Assembly: GCA_964437615.1 (NCBI GenBank)
Contig: CAYTHL010000037.1
Span: 1-8,405, forward strand
DNA from: RGIG4790 sp964437615
GTDB lineage: Bacteria; Bacillota; Clostridia; Christensenellales; UBA1242
DNA: 8,405 nucleotides
Reading direction: 5' to 3'
This document shows, piece after piece, positions 1 to 7,486 of this stretch. The position numbers were made by a program, and so were the translations under genes. Within the stretch, counting starts at the first letter, position 1. Each line of letters begins with the position of its first letter. The notes below the pieces were generated by a model that was not told where the DNA came from, made no database searches, and saw nothing but the letters and a program-made list of their open reading frames with translations.

Positions 1-1
1 C

Positions 2-76
2 TGGAGCTGATGGCGGGAATCGGACCCGCGACCGCCGCCTTACCAAGGCGGTGCTCTACCCCTGAGCCACATCAGC
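2..76 (-). tRNA. tRNA-Thr (anticodon GGT), complete with CCA
   Basis: Read on the minus strand this folds into a full cloverleaf. The acceptor stem GCTGATG (76-70) pairs with CATCAGC (12-6). The D-stem is GCTC/GAGC. The anticodon stem CCGCC/GGCGG encloses the loop TTGGTAA. The T-stem GCGGG/CCCGC encloses the loop TCCGATT. The anticodon GGT (plus-strand 42-44) decodes ACC and ACU threonine codons. The discriminator base is T and CCA is encoded (plus-strand 2-4). A consensus promoter ends about 22 bases upstream. One oddity is that the T-loop reads TCC where TTC (T-psi-C) is usual, so position 55 is C. The gene faces away from everything else in the window. Confidence 0.95.
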
Positions 77-97
77 ATATTTATTGCTAACGGAGAA

Positions 98-126
98 ATT
101 ATATAATGTCTGCTTAAATTTGTCAA
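98..126 (-). promoter_or_regulatory. Consensus sigma-70/sigma-A promoter of the tRNA-Thr gene
   Basis: On the minus strand the -35 TTGACA (126-121) and the -10 TATAAT (103-98) both match consensus at six of six positions and are exactly 17 bases apart. The predicted start is near 91-92, giving a leader of about 15 bases before the mature tRNA 5' end at 76. A full-consensus promoter suits a stable RNA gene. Confidence 0.88.
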
Positions 127-359
127 GAGATTTTTTGATGCTTATAGTTTATTTTTAATTTTCTTAGAGCAAGATATAAAAATCTTTAAAAATTTCAATT
201 GTCAATTACCAAACAAACGTCGTTGGCAGGGGATATACAGCTTTTAATAAAAAGCCAATTCAGCAATATATTAGCAGCACAGAATATCTAAACATATACA
301 AAGTTCCAATCAGCCAAGTTTTTGATTTTAAGTAAATTATAATAAATCAGCTCAATCAA
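127..359. other. AT-rich intergenic stretch without a recognisable gene
   Basis: I see no coding region or RNA gene in the 366 bases between the tRNA and the dehydrogenase, apart from the two promoters at its ends. It holds many short A and T runs and one small hairpin, GCTTTT-AATA-AAAAGC at 240-255, with no T-run after it. It spaces the divergently read tRNA and dehydrogenase genes. No repeat of the CRISPR type and no anti-repeat was seen in it. Confidence 0.5.
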
Positions 360-389
360 TTGACATATTCAATTTTAATTTGTTAAAGT
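360..389 (+). promoter_or_regulatory. Putative promoter of the SDR gene
   Basis: A perfect -35 TTGACA (360-365) is followed after 18 bases by TAAAGT (384-389, four of six matches). A TG one base before that hexamer (381-382) makes it an extended -10. The start would fall near 396. A small hairpin, TTTGGC-AATA-GCCAAA (404-419), would then lie in the leader just before the ribosome binding site at 431-437. Confidence 0.5.
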
Positions 390-442
390 TTAAGTATTAA
401 AAGTTTGGCAATAGCCAAAAATTTATTATAAGGAGGTTAATT

Positions 443-1234
443 ATGAATTTAGGACTAAAAGGAAAGGTAGTTATTGTTACTGGTGCGGCATCAGGAATAG
501 GCAAGGCTACCGCCGAAGCGTATGCGGCAGAAGGTGCAGTTTTGGCACTTGCAGACATCAATTTGGAAGGGCTGGAGGCTTTAAAAAAACAACTTAAAAA
601 TGTTGAGGTTTATGTAGAAAAGGTTGACGTTACTAACGCCAAAAATTGCGAAACTTTTGTTAAAAATGTGGCTAAAAAGTTTGGCAAAATTGATATTTTG
701 GTAAACAATGCCGGCACAGCGCTTATGGGCGACATGGCAACATTTCCAGAAGATGTTTTCCGCAAACATGCTGAGCTTATGATGTATGCGCCAGTTAGGC
801 TAACAAACCTGTGCATTCCATACTTTAAAAAGAATGGTTGGGGCAGTGTAGTTAACACGGCGTCTGTTTTTGGCAAACAACCGGGCGGGCTAATTAGCTA
901 CGATACAATTAAAGCTGCCGACATTATGATTACTAAGGATTATTCCACCTATTGCGCCGCATTTAATGTAAATGTAAATGCAGTTTGTCCGGGGCCAGTA
1001 GATACCCCTTTGTGGTACGCAAAAGGTCAACTTGGCGACCAACTTGCAGCTGCAACCAGCATGAAACAAAAGGAAGCCATAGACTGGTTTGCTAAAACCA
1101 ACATTCCTATGGGCAGATATGCCAAGGCCGAAGAAATAGCAAATGCTATTGTTTATTTGTCAAGCGAGCCTGCGCACTATATCACCGGCGTAGCCCTAAA
1201 TGTAGACGGCGGCATGGTAAAAAGCACCCTATAA
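443..1234 (+). CDS. Classical short-chain dehydrogenase/reductase (SDR family)
   Basis: This 263-aa NAD(P)-dependent oxidoreductase is of usual length for a classical SDR. The Rossmann glycine motif TGAASGIG is at residues 13-20. Asp38 ends the second strand, which in this family favours NAD(H) over NADP(H). NNAG is at 88-91. The catalytic Ser is S141, and the YxxxK pair is Y153 and K157. PGPVDT follows at 183-188, and the C-terminus has the usual ITGxxLxVDGG. Where the family normally has the fourth catalytic residue, Asn, my alignment gives Met113. The start is fixed by AGGAGGT (431-437) five bases upstream. It sits alone between its own promoter and a terminator, so the neighbours do not reveal its substrate. 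FabG-like, hydroxysteroid and sugar-alcohol dehydrogenases all share this layout and cannot be told apart here. Confidence 0.93.
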   Translation: MNLGLKGKVVIVTGAASGIGKATAEAYAAEGAVLALADINLEGLEALKKQLKNVEVYVEKVDVTNAKNCETFVKNVAKKFGKIDILVNNAGTALMGDMATFPEDVFRKHAELMMYAPVRLTNLCIPYFKKNGWGSVVNTASVFGKQPGGLISYDTIKAADIMITKDYSTYCAAFNVNVNAVCPGPVDTPLWYAKGQLGDQLAAATSMKQKEAIDWFAKTNIPMGRYAKAEEIANAIVYLSSEPAHYITGVALNVDGGMVKSTL

Positions 1235-1244
1235 TACAAAAAAC

Positions 1245-1275
1245 ACCCTTGCAAATTTGCCAAGGGTTATTTTTT
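1245..1275 (+). terminator. Intrinsic terminator after the SDR gene
   Basis: ACCCTTG (1245-1251) pairs with CAAGGGT (1261-1267) around a 9-base loop, followed by a T-rich run (TTATTTTTT, 1267-1275). An A-rich run precedes the stem. It begins 10 bases after the SDR stop codon. A second, weaker TAAGC/GCTTA stem (1295-1316) followed by TTTTTT (1318-1323) could back it up. Confidence 0.8.
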
Positions 1276-1395
1276 GCAAACAATAAGATTTTTTTAAGCC
1301 GCAACTTGTAAGCTTAGTTTTTTGCGTGCAAAATTTTTAATTTTAGGTATTACTTTTGCGCAGTTTGTCTATTATTAACGCAAGGGGGATAGCTA

Positions 1396-1611
1396 ATGGA
1401 AAAAGAACTTACAACAAAAGATCTTATGGCGCTAAACGAGTTGATGACTTTTGAAAACTGGATGGCTACAAAAATGGTGGTCTGTGCCGAAAACTCTAAG
1501 GAAAAGCCGCTTATAACCATGTACAAAACCATGGCGCAAAAGCATTTAGAAAACCACACAAAACTGCTAGATTATCTAACAAAAAACGCTTGCGAAGGGG
1601 GTAAAAAATAA
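1396..1611 (+). CDS. Small CotF-like / ferritin-fold protein (first of a pair)
   Basis: This 71-aa, all-helical protein has the pattern of the short spore-coat-like proteins common in Clostridia. It opens with LTTKDLMALNELM, has an acidic helix with E20, and a second helix with H50, E52 and H54 (HLENH), like the HQQH region of that group. Only two helices fit in this length, so it is about half of a four-helix bundle. It could dimerise or pair with the next gene product. The start follows AAGGGGG (1382-1388) by seven bases. A TATTAT hexamer at 1370-1375 may be a -10, but no good -35 is present. The stop overlaps the next start by one base (TAATG), so the two genes are almost certainly translated together. 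A role in the spore coat is an inference from family resemblance. Confidence 0.78.
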   Translation: MEKELTTKDLMALNELMTFENWMATKMVVCAENSKEKPLITMYKTMAQKHLENHTKLLDYLTKNACEGGKK

Positions 1612-1901
1612 TGCAATTAACCGAACAAGAAATTTTGCAAGATGCACTTATAGCGCATAAGTTTTTAATGCACATGTATTGTCAGTTTGGGCTAGAATGC
1701 TCTAACAAAGAGCTTAGGGACATGTTTGCCGAACTGCATAATGTGGCGTCCGAACACGACTACAAAATTTTTAAAATTATGAACGAAAAAGGCTTTTATC
1801 CAATTACAGCAGCGCCTTGCAAAGAGGTTAAGCAGACGCTTAAAATGCACACTCAAATGCAAAAGCAACTAGAAGAAAAGGTTGCCGCACCTAAAAAATA
1901 G
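1611..1901 (+). CDS. CotF-domain spore coat-like protein
   Basis: This 96-aa protein fits the Coat F family (ferritin-like helical bundle). Residues 4-64 read TEQEILQDAL, then a Tyr-rich helix with a Glu-Cys-Ser-Asn turn (29-32), an EL(H) plus ASEHD helix (41-50) and the typical ending IMNEKGFYP (56-64). In B. subtilis CotF is a spore-coat protein. In Clostridia such proteins are numerous and mostly uncharacterised. The C-terminal third is a charged Lys/Gln-rich helix ending in AAPKK. Cysteines at 24, 30 and 70 could cross-link in a coat. The ribosome site AAGGGG (1595-1600) lies inside the upstream gene. It is co-transcribed with that gene. Confidence in the family is good; the cellular role is inferred. 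Confidence 0.85.
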   Translation: MQLTEQEILQDALIAHKFLMHMYCQFGLECSNKELRDMFAELHNVASEHDYKIFKIMNEKGFYPITAAPCKEVKQTLKMHTQMQKQLEEKVAAPKK

Positions 1902-1927
1902 GGCAATTAAACTTAATTTTGCATTTT

Positions 1928-1966
1928 TAGCAAATTAGCAGCTATTTATTAGCTGCTAATTTGCTA
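1928..1966. terminator. Perfect 16-bp hairpin, possible terminator of the CotF-like pair
   Basis: Positions 1928-1943 (core AGCAAATTAGCAGCT) are perfectly complementary to 1951-1966, with a 7-base loop. The structure sits 26 bases after the CotF-like stop and just before the next promoter, which fits a transcript end. It lacks a proper T-run on either strand, so a classical intrinsic terminator is not proven. It may instead protect the 3' end of the mRNA. Confidence 0.5.
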
Positions 1967-1973
1967 TAAACTA

Positions 1974-2002
1974 TTTTCAAAAGGCAAAAGTTATGCTATA
2001 AT
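1974..2002 (+). promoter_or_regulatory. Extended -10 promoter of the 358-aa gene
   Basis: A perfect extended -10, TGCTATAAT (1994-2002), lies 17 bases after TTTTCA (1974-1979), which matches four of six -35 positions. The start would be near 2009, about 23 bases before the ATG. The ribosome site AGGAGA (2021-2026) lies between them. This gives the gene its own transcription, separate from the CotF-like pair. Confidence 0.75.
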
Positions 2003-2031
2003 AAACAAGATAAAATCTTTAGGAGAAATTT

Positions 2032-3108
2032 ATGGCGCATTACGGCGAGTTTGTTGTAGGCAAGAGGGTTGCTGATGACAATGTACCAAATCATTATAAA
2101 GAAATAGACATTTTTAGTCACAAAATATCTAAGCCAACGGTGTTAATTTTTGGCGGCAGCGGAGTAGAGAGCAACGCTTTAGCCAACGGTAGCGCAAAAA
2201 TAATAGAAAGTCTGCTTGGCGTTTTTGGCGAGGATGTAGACCTGCTGTCGGTAAATTACAATGCTGGAACATATAACGAAGAAACTATGCTAGCTAACAT
2301 TGGCAAAATAGTAAATAATTTAATTTTGCCGCTTGCTACAAATTTATCCAAAGAAAGGCTAACCGTTTTTGATGCTTGCAAAAATATGCGGCAAGTTACT
2401 TTATTTGGGCATTGTTTTGGGGATAGCGTCATTACTAAGCTTACCGAAATGCTAAACAGCAGGCTTTTGCAAGTTGGCTATTTGCCGCAAGAAGCAGACA
2501 AAATAACAAAATCTCTTTTTGCTGTAACTTTTGGGGCTACAACTGTAAACGACAAAATAAATTATATTAATATTATTTCGCCAAACGACGAAATGTTTCC
2601 AAATTCTGGGGATAGAGCATGGGAAGTTTTGGCAAACAGACTAAAGGACGCAGACAAAAGTCTGCCGCAAGTTAAAATTAGCAAAGAAGATAGAGATGAA
2701 ATTGTTGAAACTGTAAACAGTTACAATTTATTAAACCCCCGTAGGGTATTTGGTAGCGGCAAAATTTTGCAAGAATTTTACAACAATAATCAGCGCTGCT
2801 TTGTTTTGGGCACCGAGAACGGAATTAGGCTTGTGACATCTCCACTGTATACTAACGGAGAGTTTGACCATTCTATAAAAGGCCTTGCGCGCGATGCAAA
2901 TTGGCAAGAAAGTGTCTGTGCAACCCCTGCTGGCAACTATGTTTCTAAGTGTATTGCTGCTGCGCTGTGCAACTCGGTAGCAAATTCTATTTTAAACCAA
3001 AATTCTAAAAATTATATTCCTTTTGACATGTCTAATTTGCAAATTCAGCTAGAGCAGATTGTTCAGCCGCTCAACGAAAGACGCCAAAACGCCCAAGACA
3101 ACATCTAA
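2032..3108 (+). CDS. Unrecognised protein with an alpha/beta-hydrolase-like outline
   Basis: I do not recognise this 358-aa protein. It has no signal peptide or membrane helix and is probably cytosolic. Residues 35-46 (PTVLIFGGSGVE) look like a strand followed by a Gly-rich oxyanion loop. Residues 122-131 (VTLFGHCFGD) look like a strand and nucleophile elbow G-x-C-x-G, with Cys128 where hydrolases usually have Ser. Asp186 in SPNDEMF and His280 in GEFDHS fall where the acid and base of a triad would be expected. Dienelactone hydrolases use Cys in such an elbow, so a Cys-Asp-His triad is plausible but inferred. The last 60 residues are Asn/Gln-rich and helical. The start has AGGAGA six bases upstream and a strong promoter. 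No terminator separates it from cas9 85 bases downstream, so read-through into the Cas operon is possible. No known CRISPR accessory family matches. Confidence 0.6.
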   Translation: MAHYGEFVVGKRVADDNVPNHYKEIDIFSHKISKPTVLIFGGSGVESNALANGSAKIIESLLGVFGEDVDLLSVNYNAGTYNEETMLANIGKIVNNLILPLATNLSKERLTVFDACKNMRQVTLFGHCFGDSVITKLTEMLNSRLLQVGYLPQEADKITKSLFAVTFGATTVNDKINYINIISPNDEMFPNSGDRAWEVLANRLKDADKSLPQVKISKEDRDEIVETVNSYNLLNPRRVFGSGKILQEFYNNNQRCFVLGTENGIRLVTSPLYTNGEFDHSIKGLARDANWQESVCATPAGNYVSKCIAAALCNSVANSILNQNSKNYIPFDMSNLQIQLEQIVQPLNERRQNAQDNI

Positions 3109-3139
3109 AAAGGTTATTTATAATACTAATATGCTAGAT

Positions 3140-3168
3140 TTTACAAAAATCTTATGCTAACATTTATT
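3140..3168 (+). promoter_or_regulatory. Candidate promoter of the cas9-cas1-cas2 operon
   Basis: TTTACA (3140-3145, five of six -35 matches) is followed after 17 bases by TTTATT (3163-3168, four of six -10 matches). The start would be near 3175, giving a leader of about 19 bases. An alternative is the perfect TATAAT at 3119-3124, with AAGACA (3095-3100) as a poor -35. Either would serve cas9. In AT-rich DNA such matches are common, so this is tentative. Confidence 0.38.
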
Positions 3169-3193
3169 TAATAGTTTACAAAGGAGAAAAATA

Positions 3194-6100
3194 ATGGAAA
3201 ATAAGAGTAAAAACAAAAAATACAGAATTGGTTTTGATATAGGTGTTGGTAGCGTAGGCTGGGCAGTTATAGAAAATGACCCAGTTACTGATGAGCCTTG
3301 CAAAATTATTAAGTTAGGCGTAAGGACATTTAGCCCTAACGAAGTTGAAAAAACGGGCGAAAGTACTGCCAAAAACAGGCGCTTGGCTCGTGGTGTTAGA
3401 CGCAGAAGACGCCGCAAGCAAAATAGAATGGTTGCCATGACAAAGTTAGTTAACAAAACCTTGCAGATAGACGCCAAAAAGGAGCTGGCTAGCCTAATTA
3501 ATACCGATGTTTACAAGTTAAGGTCAGAGGCGCTAGACAAAAAAGTTACAGACGGCGACCTTGCCAAGATTATTTTTAATATATTAAATCATCGTGGGTT
3601 TAAAAGTAATCGCAAAAATATGGCAAGCAAAGATGAGGGCAAGCTAATATCTGCCATTGCGGCCAACAAAAAGTTGCTAGCTGACGGCGGCTACCGCACT
3701 TTTGGCGAGATGGTTTACAAAAGTGACAACTTTAAAATAGAGAGCTGCGGGCAAAAAATTTATCTTGTGCGCAATCACGGCGGAGATTATCGAAATTGCT
3801 TTGACCGTGACGGACTAGTAAGCGAACTTAAACAGATTTTAAATGCACAGCAACAACTTGGCAATTCCAAAATTACCCAAGATTTTATAGACAAGGTAGT
3901 GTTTATTGTAGAAAAACAGCGAAACTTTGACGAGGGTCCGGGCAAGGGGAGTCCGTACTCTGCTAAGTTTGAAATTGGCAATTGCACATTTTTACCCAGC
4001 GAGCTTCGGGCACCAAAGGATTCCTTTACGTTTGAGTATTTTGATGCTCTTTCTAAGCTAAACAGCCTAAGAATTTCGGGCGAGCCGCTAACCGATGATC
4101 AGCGAGCAATGGTACTAGAAATTATCAACACCAAGGGCAAATTGTCCTTTTACAAAATGCGCCAGATGTTTAATTTAAAGCTTAGTAGCACCTTTAATTT
4201 ATGCAGATATTCGGCGAAATCTAAAAAAGACGAAGACCTAACTGAAGATGCATTTATAAAATCTTGCGAGCAGAGGGATTTTGTCAATCTAGATAGCACG
4301 CTAAATATAAGCAAGGCGCTTGGCGCAAAGTCCTTTGTAGAAAATGGCGATCTAATAGACGAAATTGCGTTTATGCTTTGCACCAACAAAAGTGACGAAA
4401 GAATAGACACATACATGGCGTCGTCGCCCATTCTTTGCAAGCTAACCGACGAGCAGAAAAACAATATTAAGGCTTTAAGTTGCGATAAGTTCGGCTCGCT
4501 AAGCATTAAAGCGATGAAGCAAATTATGCCATATCTTTTGCAAGGTTTGCGTTATGACGAAGCCTGCAAAAGTGCAGGATTTAATCATAGTAGCTTTGCT
4601 GGCAAAAAATCACTATTTTTAGAAGGCCCACAAATAGAGGCACAAATTAAAGAAATTACTTCTAATGTTGTAAAGCGTGCGGTAAATCAGATGCTAAGAA
4701 TTTTAAACGAGATAATAAAAGAATATGGTTCTCCGCAGTTTGTAACTATAGAGCTTGCGCGTGATTTATCAAGGCTGCCAAGCGAACGCATAAAAGTGCA
4801 GAAAGATCAACTAAAAAACTTTGAAGAAAATGAGCTTATTAAGCAAAAATTGCGTGACGAACACAATGTGCTAAAACCAACAGGCACCGATGTTTTAAAG
4901 TACAGGCTTTATAACGAGCAAGACGGCAAATGCATGTACAGTGGCAAGCGGATAGAAATAGAAAGGCTATTTGAGCCAAATTATGTGCAGATAGACCACA
5001 TTATTCCTATTAGTCGCAGTTTAAACGACAGCTACAACAACAAAGTGCTTGTTATTGCTGCCGAAAACCAAAACAAGGGCGACCGCATTCCGTACGAGTG
5101 GTTTGGCGACGACGAAAAAAGGTGGAGTGAGTTTGTAGCAAGAGCCGCTTTAATAAAAAATAAAGAAAAGCGCCATTTGCTTACAAAACAAAAGTACACC
5201 GAAGAAGAACAAAAAGAATTTATTTCTCGAAACATAAACGACACAAGATATATGTCTAAATTTTTGCTTGAACTTTTAGAAAAAAATCTTCTGCTTGCGC
5301 CAACCCATAATGGCTACAAAAAGGTTGTAAGGTCGGTAAATGGCGCAGTAACCAACTATTTACGCCGATGCTGGGGAATAGAAAAACTGCGAGAAGACGG
5401 CGATATTCATCACGCAGTAGATGCCGCCGTAATTGCCACAGCTACCGAAAGTCAAATTCAAAAAATAACAAAGTTTAATAAACTTAAAGAAAAGTTTGAG
5501 TGTCATGGCGATAAGTTTATTAGCAAAAAAACTGGCGAAGTTATGTCAGTTCAAGAAAAGGAAGACCTAGAACTAGACGAAATAAAAAATAAACTTGCAA
5601 ACAGACTACCTATGCCATACGAGGGCTTTGATAAAGAACTAAGCATTAGAAGCAAGATAGACTATACAAGTTTTGAATTTTCTGCCGAAGACAAAGCCGA
5701 ACTTATCAAGCTTGGCTACGACGCAGACGAGGTAGATTTTATTAAACCAGTGTTTATAAGCCGAATGAAAACGATAAAAACTACAGGTAGCATACATGCC
5801 GAAACCTTTTTAAGCGCAAGGGAATACAAAGAAACCGGCATGCTGATAAAAAGTGTGCCTATTCAAAATTTAAAAGTTGTGGATGTGCCCGAAGACCCAG
5901 AGCATCCGCTTGCGGGCGACAAACACCCAGAAAAGTCTATTGCAGAATACTATCGCCCAGCCGACGATAGACTGCTTTATTTGGCGCTTAAAGAGTACCT
6001 TATAGCTAACGGAAACAATATACCTAACAATGTAGAATTTCATAAGCCAAAGGCCGACGGCACCCCGGGACCAATAGTAAAAAAGGTTAAGCAATATGTA

Positions 6101-6592
6101 AAAAGTTCTAAATGTGTAATTACTCCGCATGGGGCAGCGGCAAACGACATTATGCATCGGGTTGATGTGTTCGAAAAGGGCGGCAAATATTATCTTTGCC
6201 CTGTATATATGGCAGATGTTTACGCTAAAAAACTGCCAAACAAAGTTATCGCTATAAATAAGCCGTGGATCACGATAGATAAGTCTTTTAACTTTAAGTT
6301 TAGTTTGTATCAAAATGACTTAATAAAAGTTAGCCATAAAACTGGCATAACCCTTACTAAGAATTTTCAAAATCCTAAATCTAAAAAGCCAGACTCTATT
6401 ACAAATAATGAGTTTTTACTTTACTACAACAGCACAGGCATAAGTGGTGCAACCATTAAACTTAAAACTCACGACAACTGCTACGGCATTAGTTCTTGCG
6501 GTATCAAAACTCTTGCCGGACTAGAAAAATATTATGTAGACATTATGGGCAAAATCTACAAGGCTCCACCAGAAAAAAGGAAGGGGCTGTAA
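3194..6592 (+). CDS. cas9: CRISPR-associated endonuclease Cas9, probably type II-C
   Basis: At 1132 aa it is of compact to middle size. RuvC-I is at 10-30 (FDIGVGSVGWAV, catalytic Asp15). The Arg-rich bridge helix is at about 57-80 (NRRLARG then six Arg). HRGFKSNR at 133-140 opens the recognition lobe, which runs to about 490. RuvC-II is IELARD with Glu520. The HNH domain has D601-H602, Asn616 (NNK) and Asn625 (ENQNKG). RuvC-III is HHAVDA with His740 and Asp743. All nuclease residues are present, so it should cut both strands. A wedge-domain SRM...HxET motif lies near 856-870, followed by a C-terminal region that should read the PAM. The protein needs crRNA and tracrRNA. AAGGAG (3181-3186) lies seven bases before the ATG. 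The stop abuts the cas1 start, so they are co-translated. The type II-C call rests on the absence of csn2 and cas4 and on the repeat sequence. Target PAM cannot be read from the sequence. Confidence 0.98.
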   Translation: MENKSKNKKYRIGFDIGVGSVGWAVIENDPVTDEPCKIIKLGVRTFSPNEVEKTGESTAKNRRLARGVRRRRRRKQNRMVAMTKLVNKTLQIDAKKELASLINTDVYKLRSEALDKKVTDGDLAKIIFNILNHRGFKSNRKNMASKDEGKLISAIAANKKLLADGGYRTFGEMVYKSDNFKIESCGQKIYLVRNHGGDYRNCFDRDGLVSELKQILNAQQQLGNSKITQDFIDKVVFIVEKQRNFDEGPGKGSPYSAKFEIGNCTFLPSELRAPKDSFTFEYFDALSKLNSLRISGEPLTDDQRAMVLEIINTKGKLSFYKMRQMFNLKLSSTFNLCRYSAKSKKDEDLTEDAFIKSCEQRDFVNLDSTLNISKALGAKSFVENGDLIDEIAFMLCTNKSDERIDTYMASSPILCKLTDEQKNNIKALSCDKFGSLSIKAMKQIMPYLLQGLRYDEACKSAGFNHSSFAGKKSLFLEGPQIEAQIKEITSNVVKRAVNQMLRILNEIIKEYGSPQFVTIELARDLSRLPSERIKVQKDQLKNFEENELIKQKLRDEHNVLKPTGTDVLKYRLYNEQDGKCMYSGKRIEIERLFEPNYVQIDHIIPISRSLNDSYNNKVLVIAAENQNKGDRIPYEWFGDDEKRWSEFVARAALIKNKEKRHLLTKQKYTEEEQKEFISRNINDTRYMSKFLLELLEKNLLLAPTHNGYKKVVRSVNGAVTNYLRRCWGIEKLREDGDIHHAVDAAVIATATESQIQKITKFNKLKEKFECHGDKFISKKTGEVMSVQEKEDLELDEIKNKLANRLPMPYEGFDKELSIRSKIDYTSFEFSAEDKAELIKLGYDADEVDFIKPVFISRMKTIKTTGSIHAETFLSAREYKETGMLIKSVPIQNLKVVDVPEDPEHPLAGDKHPEKSIAEYYRPADDRLLYLALKEYLIANGNNIPNNVEFHKPKADGTPGPIVKKVKQYVKSSKCVITPHGAAANDIMHRVDVFEKGGKYYLCPVYMADVYAKKLPNKVIAINKPWITIDKSFNFKFSLYQNDLIKVSHKTGITLTKNFQNPKSKKPDSITNNEFLLYYNSTGISGATIKLKTHDNCYGISSCGIKTLAGLEKYYVDIMGKIYKAPPEKRKGL

Positions 6593-7486
6593 ATGGGGTT
6601 TTATAATATTTTTGTGGCAAGTCAATGCAACCTTTTGGTTAAGGATAGCCAGCTGACTATAAATAACGGAAAAGAGCAGCAGACTTATCCGCTAGAAGAC
6701 ATTAATAGCTTAATGATAGAAAATTTAGCAACTAATTTGTCTAGTTATGCATTGTCTAAACTGGCAGATTATGGCATATTAACTTTTGTATGCAACTCTA
6801 GTCACCTCCCTTGTGGGGTGATTTTGCCTTTTTGCGAGTATTATCAAACATTGCTAGTTTATAATAATCAAGTTGATATGCCAAAACCGTTAGGCAAACG
6901 TCTGTGGTCTAGTATTATAAAAAACAAAATTGAAAACCAAAATGAAGTTTTAAACATTTGCGGCGGTAAGGATAGGTTAAAGGCCTTGCAAAAATCAGTG
7001 CTTAGCGGTGATGCTAATAACAACGAGGCAAAGGCCAGCCATATTTATTTTAAAGAGTTGTTTGGCGCCGAGTTTGCCCGCCGCAAAGAGGGGAAGATTA
7101 ACGATTTTTTAAACTACGGTTACTCAATTTTGCGTGGTTTTGTTGCCAGATGCATAGTTTCTCATGGGCTAATGCCATTTTTGGGAATATTTCACTGCAA
7201 TCAGTTTAATCAATTTAACTTGGCGGACGACCTGATGGAAATATTCCGTCCGATTGTGGACTTATATGTTAAGGTTTACTTAACCGACGAAGATAGTCTA
7301 TCCACAAAAATAAAAAGCGAGCTTTTTAATATTGTAAACTACGATGTTCTTGTAGATGGTCAAAGGCAAACTGTTAGCTATGCAATAGAATTGCTTGTTC
7401 AAAGTTTTGTAAAAAGCCTAAAAGAGAAAACTGACGCACTTAAAAAAATAACAATAATTGGGCTAGAGTTACATCAATATGAGTAG
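6593..7486 (+). CDS. cas1: CRISPR integrase Cas1
   Basis: This 297-aa protein is full length for a type II Cas1. With Cas2 it captures protospacers and inserts them at the array. The N-terminal beta domain (about 1-90) carries the typical VxxSQxxL-like opening and PLEDINSLMIE. The helical domain holds the metal-binding residues Glu145 (NNEAKASH), His201 (FHCN) and Glu216 (ADDLMEIFRP), matching E149, H205 and E220 of S. pyogenes Cas1. The start immediately follows the cas9 stop. A purine-rich AGGAAGGGG lies at the end of cas9 and acts as ribosome site. Its end overlaps cas2 by eight bases. There is no sign of truncation, so adaptation is expected to work. Confidence 0.97.
   Translation: MGFYNIFVASQCNLLVKDSQLTINNGKEQQTYPLEDINSLMIENLATNLSSYALSKLADYGILTFVCNSSHLPCGVILPFCEYYQTLLVYNNQVDMPKPLGKRLWSSIIKNKIENQNEVLNICGGKDRLKALQKSVLSGDANNNEAKASHIYFKELFGAEFARRKEGKINDFLNYGYSILRGFVARCIVSHGLMPFLGIFHCNQFNQFNLADDLMEIFRPIVDLYVKVYLTDEDSLSTKIKSELFNIVNYDVLVDGQRQTVSYAIELLVQSFVKSLKEKTDALKKITIIGLELHQYE

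Noticed and set aside
449..457. GGACTAAAA at the start of the SDR gene, resembling the C. jejuni anti-repeat core
   Set aside because: It is in-frame coding sequence (Gly-Leu-Lys) of a clear SDR N-terminus; no extended pairing or hairpins follow.
1341..1359. Minus-strand ACCTAAAAT plus an A-run, considered as a second anti-repeat
   Set aside because: The central GGGAA is missing and pairing is broken by a large bulge. It sits in the leader of the CotF-like genes, far from the CRISPR locus.
3136..3152. AGATTTT-ACA-AAAATCT hairpin before cas9, considered as a terminator of the 358-aa gene
   Set aside because: The stem is almost all A/T, and no T-run follows, so it is unlikely to stop transcription.
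5870..6313. 147-codon minus-strand open frame inside cas9, and other minus-strand frames over cas9 and the SDR gene
   Set aside because: All overlap strongly supported genes in another frame, lack ribosome sites and promoters, and show no recognisable protein pattern.
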